Numbered from the stretch's first letter, positions 1-10,000 are shown. The stretch is DNA of 64,000 nucleotides from Cercospora beticola (GCF_033473495.1 NC_088942.1:744001-808000); one strand, 5' to 3'. A program made the numbers and translations. The notes: a model not told the origin generated them from the sequence alone.

Positions 1-1143
1 GGATACGAGAGAGCATTGGTGGAGGTATCAGAGTGAGCATTTGGTTGTGTAGGAGGGAAGCATCCACTTTTCGTTTTCTGGTTGGGCTGCATGGCGGTGA
101 CATTGATTTGGAGACGTTCGCGGGGATGAATATCGGCATTACAGATATCCTCAGGCCATACTTCCTAGCATGGGCTGCTGCGATGTAAGAGGTGCTCAGA
201 CATCTACGGGATGCATTGGCGCCATTTCTATCGTGAACAAACATTCCCTTGGCCAACCCGAATCCAGTTCTTCTAGCTCAGGTGTGCACTGCACATGGAC
301 TAGCTTCTGTGATTGGCTCTAGAATGTGAGGAGAAACTTCTCCTTGTCCGACCAAGAGTTCTCGTGATGGAGATATGCGTGGTCTTAGCCTCGAAGCCAG
401 ATATTCCGCTGATTGTACAGTAGCCGTTCCAAGCTGTACGAAACGTTGTGGAAGTCCGAGATCGCTTCGTGTGGTGGAATCAACCCAGATGTGATGACTG
501 CGACGATGGCGCAGAGGAGTTATACAATTCCACAGATTTGCTCTGATTGTTTTTGTTGCGATCCTCCAAAGGCGAGGCAAGTTGCAGAGTCGGAACCCAC
601 CTCAAGCTTGGCATTGCACCGCACCTCCTCCTCTCCCCAAAGCTTCCTACTCAGCTATCTTCGACATCCCTCGCAGCACACAACACATTTTGCCCGGCAT
701 GTCATCAACCGTTGCGACTGTGAGTCGAGACAGCGCTCCGCATTTTCATGCAGCTGAACTATTGATCCCGAACATTGCCGGCTCGATGCGACACTCGTCA
801 TGCTCTCCTCATCCTCACGTCGCTACGCTGCTTCGGATTGAAACTAGCCCACAGCTGTCACCATGACCTCTCTACACGCTCACTGGATGCGATGATAATG
901 CGAAGAGATGCAGAAATGATGCAGGAATTGCCAGAAACAGCATTTGCTACACGCGATGATGGTCAGCATCACCGATGGTGTTGCTATTGGCGGTTGCGAT
1001 TGGCGCTTGATGCTGTCACTATCTGTAGTGAAAGGTCGTGCTTAAATTGATGCGTTCCCACAGGACTGCTGCTTTGACTTTACTGATTTGAGCAGGCCCC
1101 AGAATTTCCATTCCTCGGCAAGAACCAACAAATACCTTGCGAC
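1..1143. other. Left-edge intergenic region and catalase upstream region
   Basis: I see no supportable gene here. The open frames on both strands are short, overlap each other and contain no recognisable domain. The last few hundred bases must hold the promoter and 5' leader of the catalase that starts at 1144. No clear TATA box was seen. Confidence 0.5.
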
Positions 1144-2883
1144 ATGGACACTATCACCTCGACAGCCAGGTCTCTCAAGCCGGAGATGCGAGCTCCTCGC
1201 ATGTCGCATCTTCAGAGCTCGAACGAAGGACCTGCAGACATCATAGCAAAGGTCTCCGGCTACTCTTCTGGAGGCATCCGCGCAGATGACAGTCCATACT
1301 TCACCAACGATGATGGCATTCCACTTCCGGACCCAGCACATTCCAAGACGATCGGCGGCATACCAGTGGCCAGCGATGTTCATCTCTTCCAGAAACAACA
1401 GCGCTTCAACAGGTCGAAACTTCTTGAACGCATGGTACACCCATGCGGATCTGGAGCGTTCGGCTTTTTTGAAGTGACTTCCGATGTGTCCGACTTGACG
1501 AAAGCAGACTTTCTGCAGCGTGTGGGCGAGAAGACTCCAATTTTTATTCGGTTTTCGACTGTCACTCTGGGTCGAGAGTTTCCGGACGAGGGACGCAACC
1601 CACGCGGCTTCGCTATCAAGCACTATACGAAAGAAGGGAACTACGATCTCGTGGGCTTGAATTTCCCAGTATTCTTTTGCCGTGACCCCATTCAAGGTCC
1701 CGATGTCATCCGCAGTCAAGCCCGGCGACCAGACAACTTTCTTCTCGATCGCGACGCCACTTTCGACCTGCTCGCCCTCACTCCGGAAGCCAACCATGCT
1801 GGCATGATGTTCTTCTCCGACCATGGTACGCCTGATGGATGGACGAACCTGCATGGTTATGGTTGTCACACATTCAAGTGGGTGAACAAACAGGGAGAGT
1901 TTGTCTACATCAAGTATCACTTCATCGCAAAGCATGGGCGCAAGGACTTCACGTACCCAGAGTCGATACGCATATCTGGAGAAAATCCCGACTACAGCAA
2001 GGAGCAGCTGTGGGAGTTGCTCGAGCGCGGCGAGCAAGTGGAATGGACGTGCAAAGTTCAAGTCATGAAGCCAGAGGAGGCAGACGCCGAGAAATTGGGC
2101 TTTGACCCATTCGATGTAACAAAGATCTGGCCCCGGGACCAGTTCCCGTTGCAAGAATATGGTCGCTACGTGCTCAACAAGAACCCAGAAAACTTCCATC
2201 GCGATGTTGAGCAGGCGGCATTCTCTCCTGGAGCCATGGTACCAGGCGTGGAGGACTCGCCGGATCCATTGTTGCAATTCCGCATGTTCTTCTACCGAGA
2301 CGCCCAGTACCACCGCATCGGACCAAACTACCACCAGGTCCCCACCAACTGCCCCTTCATGTCCGGCTCCTACGCCAGCTTGAACTTTGACGGACAATTG
2401 CGTGTTGATGGCAACCATTCTGGCAACAAACAATACGCGCCCAACTCACTCGGCGGTGATCGCTTCAGACCGGACGTTGCTGAAGCTCCCTACAAGGTCT
2501 CGGACAACGTCGTCTCTCGCAAGAGCCACTACTACCACGAAGGCAAGATGAGCGACTACGATCAGCCTCGCGAGCTGTACCGCCGCGTCATGTCCGACCA
2601 AGATCGCGAGAACCTGCACTACAACACTGCGGTAGACTTGTCCAAAGTCAACTACTCGATCATTCAGAAGAAGTACCTCGCTCAGCTGTACAACATCGCT
2701 CCAGAGTACGCGCAGGCCGTGTATGAGAAATTGAAGTTCAAGCATGAGGGGCAGGAATTCCAGTTTTCGGAGGTGGAGAAATTGGCGCCAGAGGCACCAA
2801 CGTGGTTCAGAGAGCCCAAGTTCCAGCCAACCGATGGAACGAGATTGACGGGCTTCGCACCTAGTGCGCCTTTCTACAACTAG
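1144..2883 (+). CDS. Catalase (heme, monofunctional), with altered distal Asn
   Basis: A 579-residue catalase, expected to convert hydrogen peroxide to water and oxygen. Visible landmarks are the distal His99 in ERMVHPCGSGAFGFFEVT, the RGFAIKHYT segment, and the proximal heme-ligand Tyr384 in RMFFYRDAQYHRIGPNY. The length fits the clade of intracellular small-subunit fungal catalases; the protein ends in FYN, so there is no SKL-type peroxisomal signal, and no signal peptide is visible. One residue is odd. In classical catalases the catalytic Asn lies 73 residues after the distal His, as the first Asn of a GNNTP motif. Here that position is Leu172 in GLNFP, and only the second Asn (173) remains. 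The gene has no intron. The start is the first in-frame ATG, and no alternative upstream start is visible. It lies immediately upstream of the tRNA-like array, with no evident functional link. Confidence 0.95.
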   Translation: MDTITSTARSLKPEMRAPRMSHLQSSNEGPADIIAKVSGYSSGGIRADDSPYFTNDDGIPLPDPAHSKTIGGIPVASDVHLFQKQQRFNRSKLLERMVHPCGSGAFGFFEVTSDVSDLTKADFLQRVGEKTPIFIRFSTVTLGREFPDEGRNPRGFAIKHYTKEGNYDLVGLNFPVFFCRDPIQGPDVIRSQARRPDNFLLDRDATFDLLALTPEANHAGMMFFSDHGTPDGWTNLHGYGCHTFKWVNKQGEFVYIKYHFIAKHGRKDFTYPESIRISGENPDYSKEQLWELLERGEQVEWTCKVQVMKPEEADAEKLGFDPFDVTKIWPRDQFPLQEYGRYVLNKNPENFHRDVEQAAFSPGAMVPGVEDSPDPLLQFRMFFYRDAQYHRIGPNYHQVPTNCPFMSGSYASLNFDGQLRVDGNHSGNKQYAPNSLGGDRFRPDVAEAPYKVSDNVVSRKSHYYHEGKMSDYDQPRELYRRVMSDQDRENLHYNTAVDLSKVNYSIIQKKYLAQLYNIAPEYAQAVYEKLKFKHEGQEFQFSEVEKLAPEAPTWFREPKFQPTDGTRLTGFAPSAPFYN

Positions 2884-3147
2884 TCGAGAGATATGAGGAG
2901 GTATGGCGGACTTGCGACGTTGTAATATGGTGGTAGATAGCCAATGCGATGGAAGAGTCTAGCTGAATCAATTTGCTTTCTAGACACTTCATTCTCTCTC
3001 TTTCAACATTCCGTGCATTATTGACAGACCCAACCTTGTCAGACTCGCACAGACATGATTCCATCGGACATGAAGTCTTCATTGTTTGAGCAAGCAGTAC
3101 TCAGCCAGCGTATTTGTAGCGTCATGCAAAAGTGATTTCGCTCAAAA

Positions 3148-3319
3148 GGGGTTGTGGTCCAATGGTAAGATACTCGTCAGTGGCTCCCTACGAGGATGTC
3201 CACATATTCGAACCGTCAGGTTCGATACACTCCGCTTAGGCGGTGCAGCGTTGCGGCTAGATATGGCATCTGGCTGCGGCGGCGACGATGGGATGTCAGT
3301 TCGATTCTGGCCTTCTCCG
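3148..3319 (+). ncRNA. tRNA-like hairpin RNA, copy 1
   Basis: The acceptor 5' strand GGGGTTG (3148-3154) faces CTTCTCC (3312-3318), with two U-U mismatches. The D arm is TGGTCCAATGGTAAGAT, the T stem is GTCAG/CTGGC (3295-3299 with 3307-3311) and the loop TTCGATT. The insert holds a perfect TCGAACC/GGTTCGA hairpin (3208-3214, 3219-3225), a CCGC TTAG GCGG hairpin (3232-3243) and a GCAGC..GCTGC helix. Only this copy could also form a five-base-pair CTCGT/ACGAG stem near the normal anticodon position, but its loop is 12 nt. A T5 terminator lies at 3332-3336. Confidence 0.75.
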
Positions 3320-3431
3320 GTATATATATTCTTTTTGCACCAAGTCCTCCACTTTTGCTGCATCTCTGGACTTCCGTGTCCTGCGTGGTTGTTCCTTCTT
3401 GTATCACACACTTCATCGCTCAGCTATTATA

Positions 3432-3536
3432 GGGGTTGTGGTCCGATGGTAAGATACTCGTTGAGCAGGCCCGTGCGCAAAGAGCGCCAAATTGCTGCTC
3501 AGTGATGGGATGTCAGTTCGATTCTGGCCTACTCCG
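3432..3536 (+). ncRNA. tRNA-like hairpin RNA, copy 2 (shortest)
   Basis: The acceptor is GGGGTTG with CTACTCC (3529-3535; one mismatch). The D arm has one change (TCCGATGG) and the T arm is GTCAG TTCGATT CTGGC. At 105 nt this is the minimal form: the anticodon region is one extended stem, TGAGCAG (3462-3468) with CTGCTCA (3495-3501), carrying an apical GCGC AAAGA GCGC hairpin (3475-3487). A ten-base T run (3537-3546) follows directly, an ideal RNA polymerase III terminator. Confidence 0.8.
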
Positions 3537-3639
3537 TTTTTTTTTTGCCCAAGTGCTCCATTTTGCTCCATCCTTGGTCTTTTGCGTGCCGCATGGCTGG
3601 TCCTATATGTATCACACCATCCGTCGCTCGGCTACTATA

Positions 3640-3810
3640 GGGGTTGTGGTCCAATGGTAAGATCCTCGTCGAGACTTCCCGATGGGCCGTCGGCTTCCAG
3701 TCCTGCATCGCATGCAAGACTGGAAGTGGAATGACTTCTGAGGTGTCAGTCAATTGGCTGTTCGCTTCATTAGTTGATGAGGGATGCTAGTTCGAGTCTG
3801 GCCTTCTCCG
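3640..3810 (+). ncRNA. tRNA-like hairpin RNA, copy 3
   Basis: The acceptor GGGGTTG faces CTTCTCC (3803-3809), and the T arm is GCTAG/CTGGC with loop TTCGAGT. The basal stem CCTCGTC pairs with GATGAGG (one G-U). The insert carries CCGA..TCGG, a perfect nine-base-pair CTTCCAGTC/GACTGGAAG hairpin (3694-3702, 3718-3726) extended inside by TGCAT/ATGCA, and CAGTC AATT GGCTG. A T5 terminator lies at 3817-3821. Confidence 0.75.
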
Positions 3811-4000
3811 TTGTACTTTTTGCGAGTCTGGTTATGCATATGTTCAGGATCAGGAGCAGACTCGTTGCGACAGAATCTTTGTGTTTGCTTCTCAACTTTC
3901 AGATCGCATCCAGATGGTGTCTTCTAGGAGCCCGTCGTTTGCTGCAGGCGCCCCGTGACCAGCATATGTATAGTGCCGTGAAACGCAACACTCAATCAAA

Positions 4001-4167
4001 GGGGTTGTGGTCTAATGGTAAGATACCCGTCGAGCGCCCTCGCCGTGCTGGGAAACCCCGGGGTCCGAAAACGACAAACAGGCGCGGAGCCACCCGGACC
4101 CCGGGGGCTCCCAGCACGGCGAGGGCGCTCGACGGTCGGGATTCCAGTTCGATTCTGGACTTCTCCA
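4001..4167 (+). ncRNA. tRNA-like RNA, copy 4, with ~39 bp hairpin
   Basis: The acceptor GGGGTTG faces CTTCTCC (4160-4166). The T stem is TCCAG/CTGGA, a compensatory change from the GCCAG/CTGGC of other copies. The insert is one long hairpin: 4027-4053 pairs perfectly with 4109-4135 (27 bp), then after a small internal loop 4056-4067 pairs perfectly with 4095-4106 (12 bp). The terminal loop is about 27 nt, and the stem is very G+C rich. A T5 terminator lies at 4173-4177. The 39 paired positions could be a substrate for Dicer or another double-strand RNase; that is inference. Confidence 0.8.
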
Positions 4168-4333
4168 ACATCTTTTTGCACTTTCAAGAGTGCACATCTC
4201 AGAGATTCCACGATGATCTACCAAGAAGTGCTTCGTTTGTATTGAGTCTTTCCGGAATCACCTCCTTGTTTCTTGAAGTTGCGCTTAGTCAGCCCATGTA
4301 TAGTACTTTGACATGATACTCTACAACAATCTA

Positions 4334-4501
4334 GGGGTTGTGGTCTAACGATAAGATCCTCATCGGAGACATCCAATTGGATGTCTGATATCGGCTACAA
4401 GGCCGATATTTACTGCCTTAAGGGCAGTTGGAAGCCATACCGGCTTCGTCACATTAGCGACCAACCGATGAGGGACGCCAGTCCGATTCTGGCCTGCTCC
4501 A
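4334..4501 (+). ncRNA. tRNA-like RNA, copy 5, with four serial hairpins
   Basis: The acceptor GGGGTTG faces CTGCTCC (4494-4500), and the T arm is GCCAG TCCGATT CTGGC. The D loop has lost the usual GG (AACGATAA). The basal stem CCTCATCGG (4358-4366) pairs perfectly with CCGATGAGG (4465-4473). Between them lie four perfect hairpins in series: a 20-base palindrome (4367-4386), ATATCGGC/GCCGATAT (4388-4409), ACTGCC/GGCAGT (4412-4428) and GAAGCC/GGCTTC (4431-4447). A T9 terminator lies at 4505-4513. Confidence 0.8.
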
Positions 4502-4685
4502 ATCTTTTTTTTTCTTGCACGAATGCCAAGTGCGTTGGATGTTTGTGTGCTGTGCGTCTCCGCTGTTTGCTGTGACGCAGCTGACTCCTTCATGATAGTG
4601 CTTTCCAGAAACGACTCTTTGTTTGCTGCAGCTTCCTCCAGCCAGCACATTTGAGTACCGTAAAAAGCAAGTCTACTATCGCTCA

Positions 4686-4857
4686 GGGGCTGTGGTCCAA
4701 TGGTAAGATACTCGTCGCCCCCGCCATCCCCGAAAGGGGGTGCAGTCCTCGTCCGCGAGGCTGGCAAGCACGACCGCTACCGCACCTTGTCGCGGCAGCA
4801 CACTCAGTCGCTACGGCGGCAAGGCGAGGGATGCCAGTTCGATTCTGGCCAGCTCCA
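4686..4857 (+). ncRNA. tRNA-like hairpin RNA, copy 6
   Basis: This copy has the best acceptor: GGGGCTG (4686-4692) pairs fully with CAGCTCC (4850-4856), with one G-U. C5-G68 replaces the T5/T68 seen elsewhere, which supports a real stem. The T arm is GCCAG TTCGATT CTGGC. The basal stem CTCGTC pairs with GGCGAG. The insert has ATCCCC GAAA GGGGGT (4726-4741), a GNRA-capped hairpin, and CCTCG TCCG CGAGG (4747-4760). A T4 terminator lies at 4863-4866. Confidence 0.8.
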
Positions 4858-4971
4858 AAACCTTTTGCTCCAAGTGCGAGTTTGCTGCAAGCCTTGGCTG
4901 CTCACAAGATTTGCGTGCCGCAATGTGATCATTTTTGTGCTTCCTGAATTCCTCATATCACAATTGTCTAA

Positions 4972-5136
4972 GGGGTTGTGGTCCAATGGTAAGATCCTCA
5001 CGTTCACTACTTGATATAGTGTCCATGTTTACAGGTGCCAACTTTCTCCTCGAGAAAGGATCTTGGGTAATTGATTGCCAGCTAGGAGCCCGTTGATGGG
5101 GTGTGAGGGATGCCAGTTCGAGTCTGGCCTGCTCCA
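4972..5136 (+). ncRNA. tRNA-like hairpin RNA, copy 7
   Basis: The acceptor GGGGTTG faces CTGCTCC (5129-5135), and the T arm is GCCAG TTCGAGT CTGGC. The basal stem CCTCACG pairs with TGTGAGG; the A-T and C-G pairs inside it differ from the G-U and U-G pairs of other copies, again compensatory. The insert has CACTA/TAGTG (5005-5021) and a perfect CTTTCTC/GAGAAAG hairpin (5042-5058). A T4 terminator lies at 5048-5051 on the flank numbering after the gene, at 5148-5151. Confidence 0.75.
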
Positions 5137-5407
5137 ATTCGACATCCTTTTGCATTTTGCCACGTCATTGGCGTGGGCAGGCAAGACACGGTACAGCTGC
5201 TAAGCACCTTCTCACTTCAGCTTCGTTTCCGATGACCTAATTCTGCACAGCAGATTCATGGCTTCGGCTAGCACATCTGCAGAGCTGCATCAACACATTC
5301 TTCCGAAAGTCGTGATCGAAGAAAATGCTCGAATAGTTTTATTATGTATTTACTATTGTTACATCTCTTCTCGGAGCTGCTTCACTGTCTTGGGCTTCCG
5401 ACCACAT

Positions 5408-5986
5408 CTAGAGTGCGAGCATAGCCAGAGCAGCAGCACCAAGCATTGGAGCAGCAGTCATCATTGCGGCACCATTACCAGAGCTGGTGGTCGAAGATTC
5501 GGTAGCCTGCGCACCACCGGCGCCGCTGGAGCTGCTCTCCGATCCCATACTTGTTGTCTCCGTATCCTCAGTGGCCATCGAAGTCTCTTCAGCGGACGAC
5601 GATACCATAACAGTCGTTCCCATCGACTCCGACTCCACTGCACCACCAGACTCTTGCGCCGCAAGCGAGCTCACGATGGACGTGTAGCCTGCCATGGTGA
5701 AGGGAATAGTGGTTGATCCGATCGCACAGCCGTATATGCCACCTGGGGTGAAGTCCGCGATAGACTGGCCGGGGCAGCAGTAGGTGTTCGGATCGCCGCC
5801 ATTGCCTGTGTTGGCGCTCCAGCCGTCAGGACAAGTGACGGCAGTGTTCTGAATCATCTGTTAGAGGCTGTGAAGCAACACGGAGGAGTTTCAGCGTACT
5901 GGGTCGTAGACGAAATCGTTGTCGTCTTGTGGTAGAGCTACAGCGAGAGCTGAGAGGCTCAAGACGATGGTGGCTCGAAGAGACAT
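5408..5986 (-). CDS. Small secreted Ser/Thr-rich, probably GPI-anchored protein
   Basis: Two exons, 5986-5900 and 5857-5408, are separated by a 42-nt intron that starts GTACGC and ends CTAACAG; the join is in phase and gives 178 residues. The N-terminus is a signal peptide (MSLRATIVLSLSALAVALPQ). A short cysteine-containing segment follows (TCPDGW, YCCPGQ, YGCAIG), then a Ser/Thr/Glu-rich stalk and a C-terminal hydrophobic stretch after small residues, the usual GPI-anchor signal layout. It is likely a cell-wall or plasma-membrane surface protein of unknown function. A TATATA lies at about 6127-6132, 140 bp upstream of the start. I recognise no enzyme domain. Confidence 0.8.
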
Positions 5987-7070
5987 GGTTGAAGGGTTTG
6001 TTGCTTGCTTGGTCGATTAATCGATGACAGAGCTTGAAGGTGGTAGCGTTGTTCTTGCTGGTGACTTGTTGGAATCGTAAGTAGTTGTAAGGCCGAGTTG
6101 GAAGAAGATTGACAATTGTCCTGCCATTATATACTCCATCTGATCAATTCGATGCTCGCCTCCCCGTTCCTGGCTCTGGTTGTGGCTTTTGCGCCTCCAA
6201 CATCAATACCAACAGAGCTAGTCGCGATCAACATGCGTTGGAATCCAGAAATACACACCTCGGCTCGGAACTGCCCAATCCAGTATACCGCTCCTTAGGC
6301 CACGACGGACGATCAAAGATCAGTAAGACCCGAACGGGTTAGAGAAATTTGAGTCGATCGACAGAGTCTAAACTTTCCTCGTAAGGCCTCCCACGAGGCG
6401 CAGAGTCTTGGCATTTAGGGCTTCCATCACTGGTGCAGACAATACTGTGGCGAGGTAAATGGCCGATTGACATCAGTCAGCGATGAGGCAGATCGTTCCT
6501 GGTTCGTATGGAGCCCTAGTCTTGTGCAGTTCCTTCCGTCGTCGCTATTTTATGCCTCTGCCGCTTAGGCGTCCATTGATTTATGCTTGACTGTGCGAGT
6601 CTGGAGCATCGCCCATTGCTTCTGGCCATGGCTGCTTCTGTCCCAATCGCGTCAACAGGAAGTACGAATGCACTCATACCTTAGACAGCTCGCTGCTGCG
6701 TTAATTGCGCCTCTTATCCAGGCTTAGTAGCAGAGAATGCCTTGTGTCTTGCAATCATTAGCCATATTCTCAGACAACTCGTTAGCACATCATTGGCGGT
6801 GGCCGCATTCGTGAGCCACGAGGCCCTTTGCTTTTTGAAGAGAGACGTGCTTTCCGGTGACTGAATTAGAGTCCATGCGTGGTGCGAGGCCAATCGCCTT
6901 CTACTTGAGTCATGTTCATCATGATTCCAGGCCCTTATCATCGAGCCTAACCTCGGCGATCTGACACATCGACCAAGCTGAACGCTCCTTATGATCCTTT
7001 CCATCGTAATCTGCAAGGCCCATCTGGCCCGACATCCTCCTGAGCCACAAAATACCATCCCATCTACTAT
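5987..7070. other. Intergenic region, promoter of the secreted protein
   Basis: This region of about 1.1 kb lies between the 5' end of the secreted-protein gene and the 3' end of the helicase gene. It has a possible TATA box at about 6127. No coding region is supported; the open frames at 6109-6342 and 6714-7058 have no recognisable content. Confidence 0.5.
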
Positions 7071-10000
7071 TCAAGCCGTCTTTTGCCTCTCAAAGATCTT
7101 CTCCAAAATCTCCATCCATCTCCTCGGCCGATCTCCCAACTCTCTTCCCGGACTCTTGAAGACTTTCCCAATCACTTCTCTCACCTTTCCTCTCAAGATC
7201 TTCAACACAATCAATGTCCTCCAATTTTTCACCTTGAACCGTAGCCGGTTTCCATCGACAATGATGACACCTGCGAAAATTTCGAATCTCGCATCTCCAG
7301 CCATTAAGACAAGAGGAATCTCTGCAGCAGGCGTCGTTTCTTGCGCGTTTGTGAAGCGCGAAGACGATTGCATGATACTGTAGAAGGACAAATAGGTGAT
7401 CTGAGGGGGCAACGAGCTCTTGTTGACAGATGTGGGGTGCAGACCAAGGGATTGGTTGTTCGCGATGTTGCGCCAGCCCTTTCCATCTTGCTTGATGATC
7501 TTGGGGTAGAAACTCCAAGCCACCACAGAGGATACCATGGTGTCGTTATCATCCGAATGAGTGTATTGTGCAGGCAGTGAGATGAAGTTACGCTTCCGAC
7601 TGTGGTAGCGCAAGCGAGCAAGTGCCTGTTTGTCTTCCGGAGCAAGGTGAACGACGCCAGAGTCCGCGAGGGAGCTGAGGAGCTGAGCCTTCAGATCTTC
7701 AATATTCCCCAGGTTTTGTGGGCTGAGGAAGTTCTTGTTGCAGAACTGATATTCGGGCATGCCAGCTGTGGTGCATACCTTACGCCAAGTACAGTAGGCG
7801 TTGTAGACTGTGAGAAGATCCGAGTCGCCTCGTTTGAAGCCGAGGCGGACGGTATCAGCTTGTCGTTTGGCATGCATTGGCGACAAGAAAGGCGATTTTG
7901 ATGACAATGTGGCAGCTGCTGTCAAAGCAAAATCAAGACACCCGAATGTGCTGCCGAGCAAGATCAGCTTGCCAAGTTGTGCATCCAGAGGGAGTTTAGC
8001 AAGCTGAGTGCCTAGAGAGGTAAGTTCTTCATTCGCAGTCAATGCGCCGACCTCAATGAGAGCATCGATGGCTCGCCGAACATTCTTTCCTGCAGGTGGG
8101 TCAAGAGCTTGTGCAAGTGCTTCTTCGACTTTACCAAGCTTGCAGATTTTGACACGCATTACCAGATCTTGGAGCGACAGACGCAACATCTCCGGAGTCT
8201 GCTGTTCGACCATCATCTTCTCAAAGCGATGCTTGGTGAAAAGGTGGAAGCAGAGACCTTCTTGCACTCGCCCAGCACGACCACGGCGCTGTTTTGCATT
8301 GGCTCTTGCGACAAAGCTCTGTATGAGACGCGACATTTGTCGGCGTTCATCGAAACGCATCTCTTTGTGTTTGCCGGTATCGATCACGCACGTCACATCG
8401 GGGATGGTGATACCAGTCTCAGCGATGTTGGTTGCGAGAACAATTTTTCGTATACCCTCTGGTGGTACCTCGAACGCAGCCTGCTGGTCCTCGCTGGAGA
8501 ACGTCGAATGCAGAGGGAATATTTGCCAGCCCTTCATGAATTTGGGATGTCCCCCAAGCATGTCGTTGAGCTGGCGAATTTCGGCAATTCCAGGTAGAAA
8601 TATCAGGATAGCTTTACTGAAGCTCCTGTATTGTTCCAGATGCGCAATCTTGTCGACCAGCTTGACAATTAGGCTGTAATCTATACGATACTCGTCGTAG
8701 GAAGCAAGTGTCTGCCGGGTCTTCTTGCTGTAGCCTTCCAACTGCTGTGGATCGTCACTTCTGTCCTCGTCGGTTTTGTCGGCTGATTCTTCGTCTACCG
8801 CGTTCTCTGTTGCATCTTCGTTGGTATGTCCTGTAAGCTCAATGGCATCCTCAAGGAACTGTGCCTCAACTGGGAACGTTCTTCCAGGCACTTGTATGAT
8901 GGGAGCCCCACTCAAGTACGATGAGAACTTCTGCGCATCGACCGTGGCACTCATAAGCACCACTTTGAGATCTGGTCGCTGCCTCATAAGCTGTTTGAGC
9001 ACAATGAGCAAGAAATCAGTATCGATGCTGCGCTCATGAACTTCATCGACAACCAAATGGGTGACATCATTGATGCCGTCCGCATTCTCGAGCATGCGAA
9101 GTACTATGCCAACAGTTGCATAGACAAGTCTGGTCTGGGCGTTTGTTTGTGATTCCAATCGGATGGCATAGCCGACCAATGATCGAGGCGTCCCGACGTC
9201 ACCTTTCTTGTCGCCCATTTCCTCAGAGACACGTTGCGCCAGCGAGATGGCTGATATTCGGCGTGGCTCCGTACAGTAAATCTTGCACGGTCTCCCGTGC
9301 GACAACTCATTCTCAAGGATGAAAGCGGGTAGCTGAGTTGACTTTCCACAGCCAGTCTCACCACATAAAATGGTGACTTGATGTTTGTTGATGGTGTCTA
9401 GGGCTGCTTGCCGATAATGGAACATGGGCAAGTTCATGCGAGAGGCCAACATCTGCTGATACTTCGCCGTTCCTGTCCTCTGCAGCCACATATTCTGCAG
9501 TTCCTCAGAGTACTCGGGGGTCGCGAATTGACGTCCATCACTTCGTGAAAGTGGAGTGTTGGCGCCGCTGTTTCCGTCCAGTCGTCGCCGGCTGCTGGCA
9601 TTGAACACGACTTCATCATCGCTGTCTTCGTCCATATTGCGGTATTGTTCGATCACTTGTCGGACCTCTCGAACTACCGAGCCATCTTCAGCAAGAATGT
9701 GCTCCTGTTTAGCTTTCGAGAATTCGTCCCACAGATTGCGATAAGCTGGAGGAAGTCGAAGATGAGCCTTCTCTTCCTTGGGGGAGCCGGAAAATATGAC
9801 GAACAGGGCCGCAGTCGCGACATATGCTTCGCTCTGAGTAACGTCAGGCGTGGCTACGGCGGTCATGGTGAAGACCGTGCTTCCTGCTTTCGTGCTTGCC
9901 GAGATAGACGTTAAGTATTTCGGATCCACGTCCTCTGCGTCTTGCTGCTTCGACCATTGTATCGTGACCGCATGTCGGCTCATGTACGTCGTGGGCGAGA

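Larger units (their letters stand above)
3106..5151 (+). repeat. Tandem array of seven tRNA-like RNA genes with hairpin inserts
   Basis: Seven units start at 3148, 3432, 3640, 4001, 4334, 4686 and 4972, all on the plus strand and 208-361 bp apart. Each has GGGG[TC]TG, then TGGTCYAATGG-like A-box DNA, a variable middle, a conserved GGGA..AGTTCGATTCTGG B box, an acceptor 3' strand ending CTCC, and a T run of 4-10 shortly after. Flanks are also partly conserved. A CAGC..ATnT.TAG-like element lies 41-44 bp before copies 1, 4, 5 and 6, and the spacers before copies 2 and 3 are near-identical (TGTATCACAC... to CTA[TC]TATA). After several copies a C/T-rich TTTTGC..CAAGTGC stretch recurs. Flank conservation shows that whole units, promoter included, were duplicated, while the inserts diverged completely. 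The array lies between the catalase and a secreted-protein gene. Confidence 0.85.

Noticed and set aside
1042..2433. 463-codon open frame antisense to catalase
   Set aside because: Mirror of a strongly biased coding sequence; no domain, and the catalase on the other strand is unmistakable.
3148..5136. Seven ordinary tRNA genes with introns
   Set aside because: No T33 and anticodon before the insert, no constant intron position or shared spliced anticodon, and the inserts pair with the arm itself. The acceptor stems of copies 1, 3 and 4 also carry two U-U mismatches.
3086..5155. Short open frames across the tRNA-like array
   Set aside because: They overlap on both strands, follow the repeats and have no protein features.
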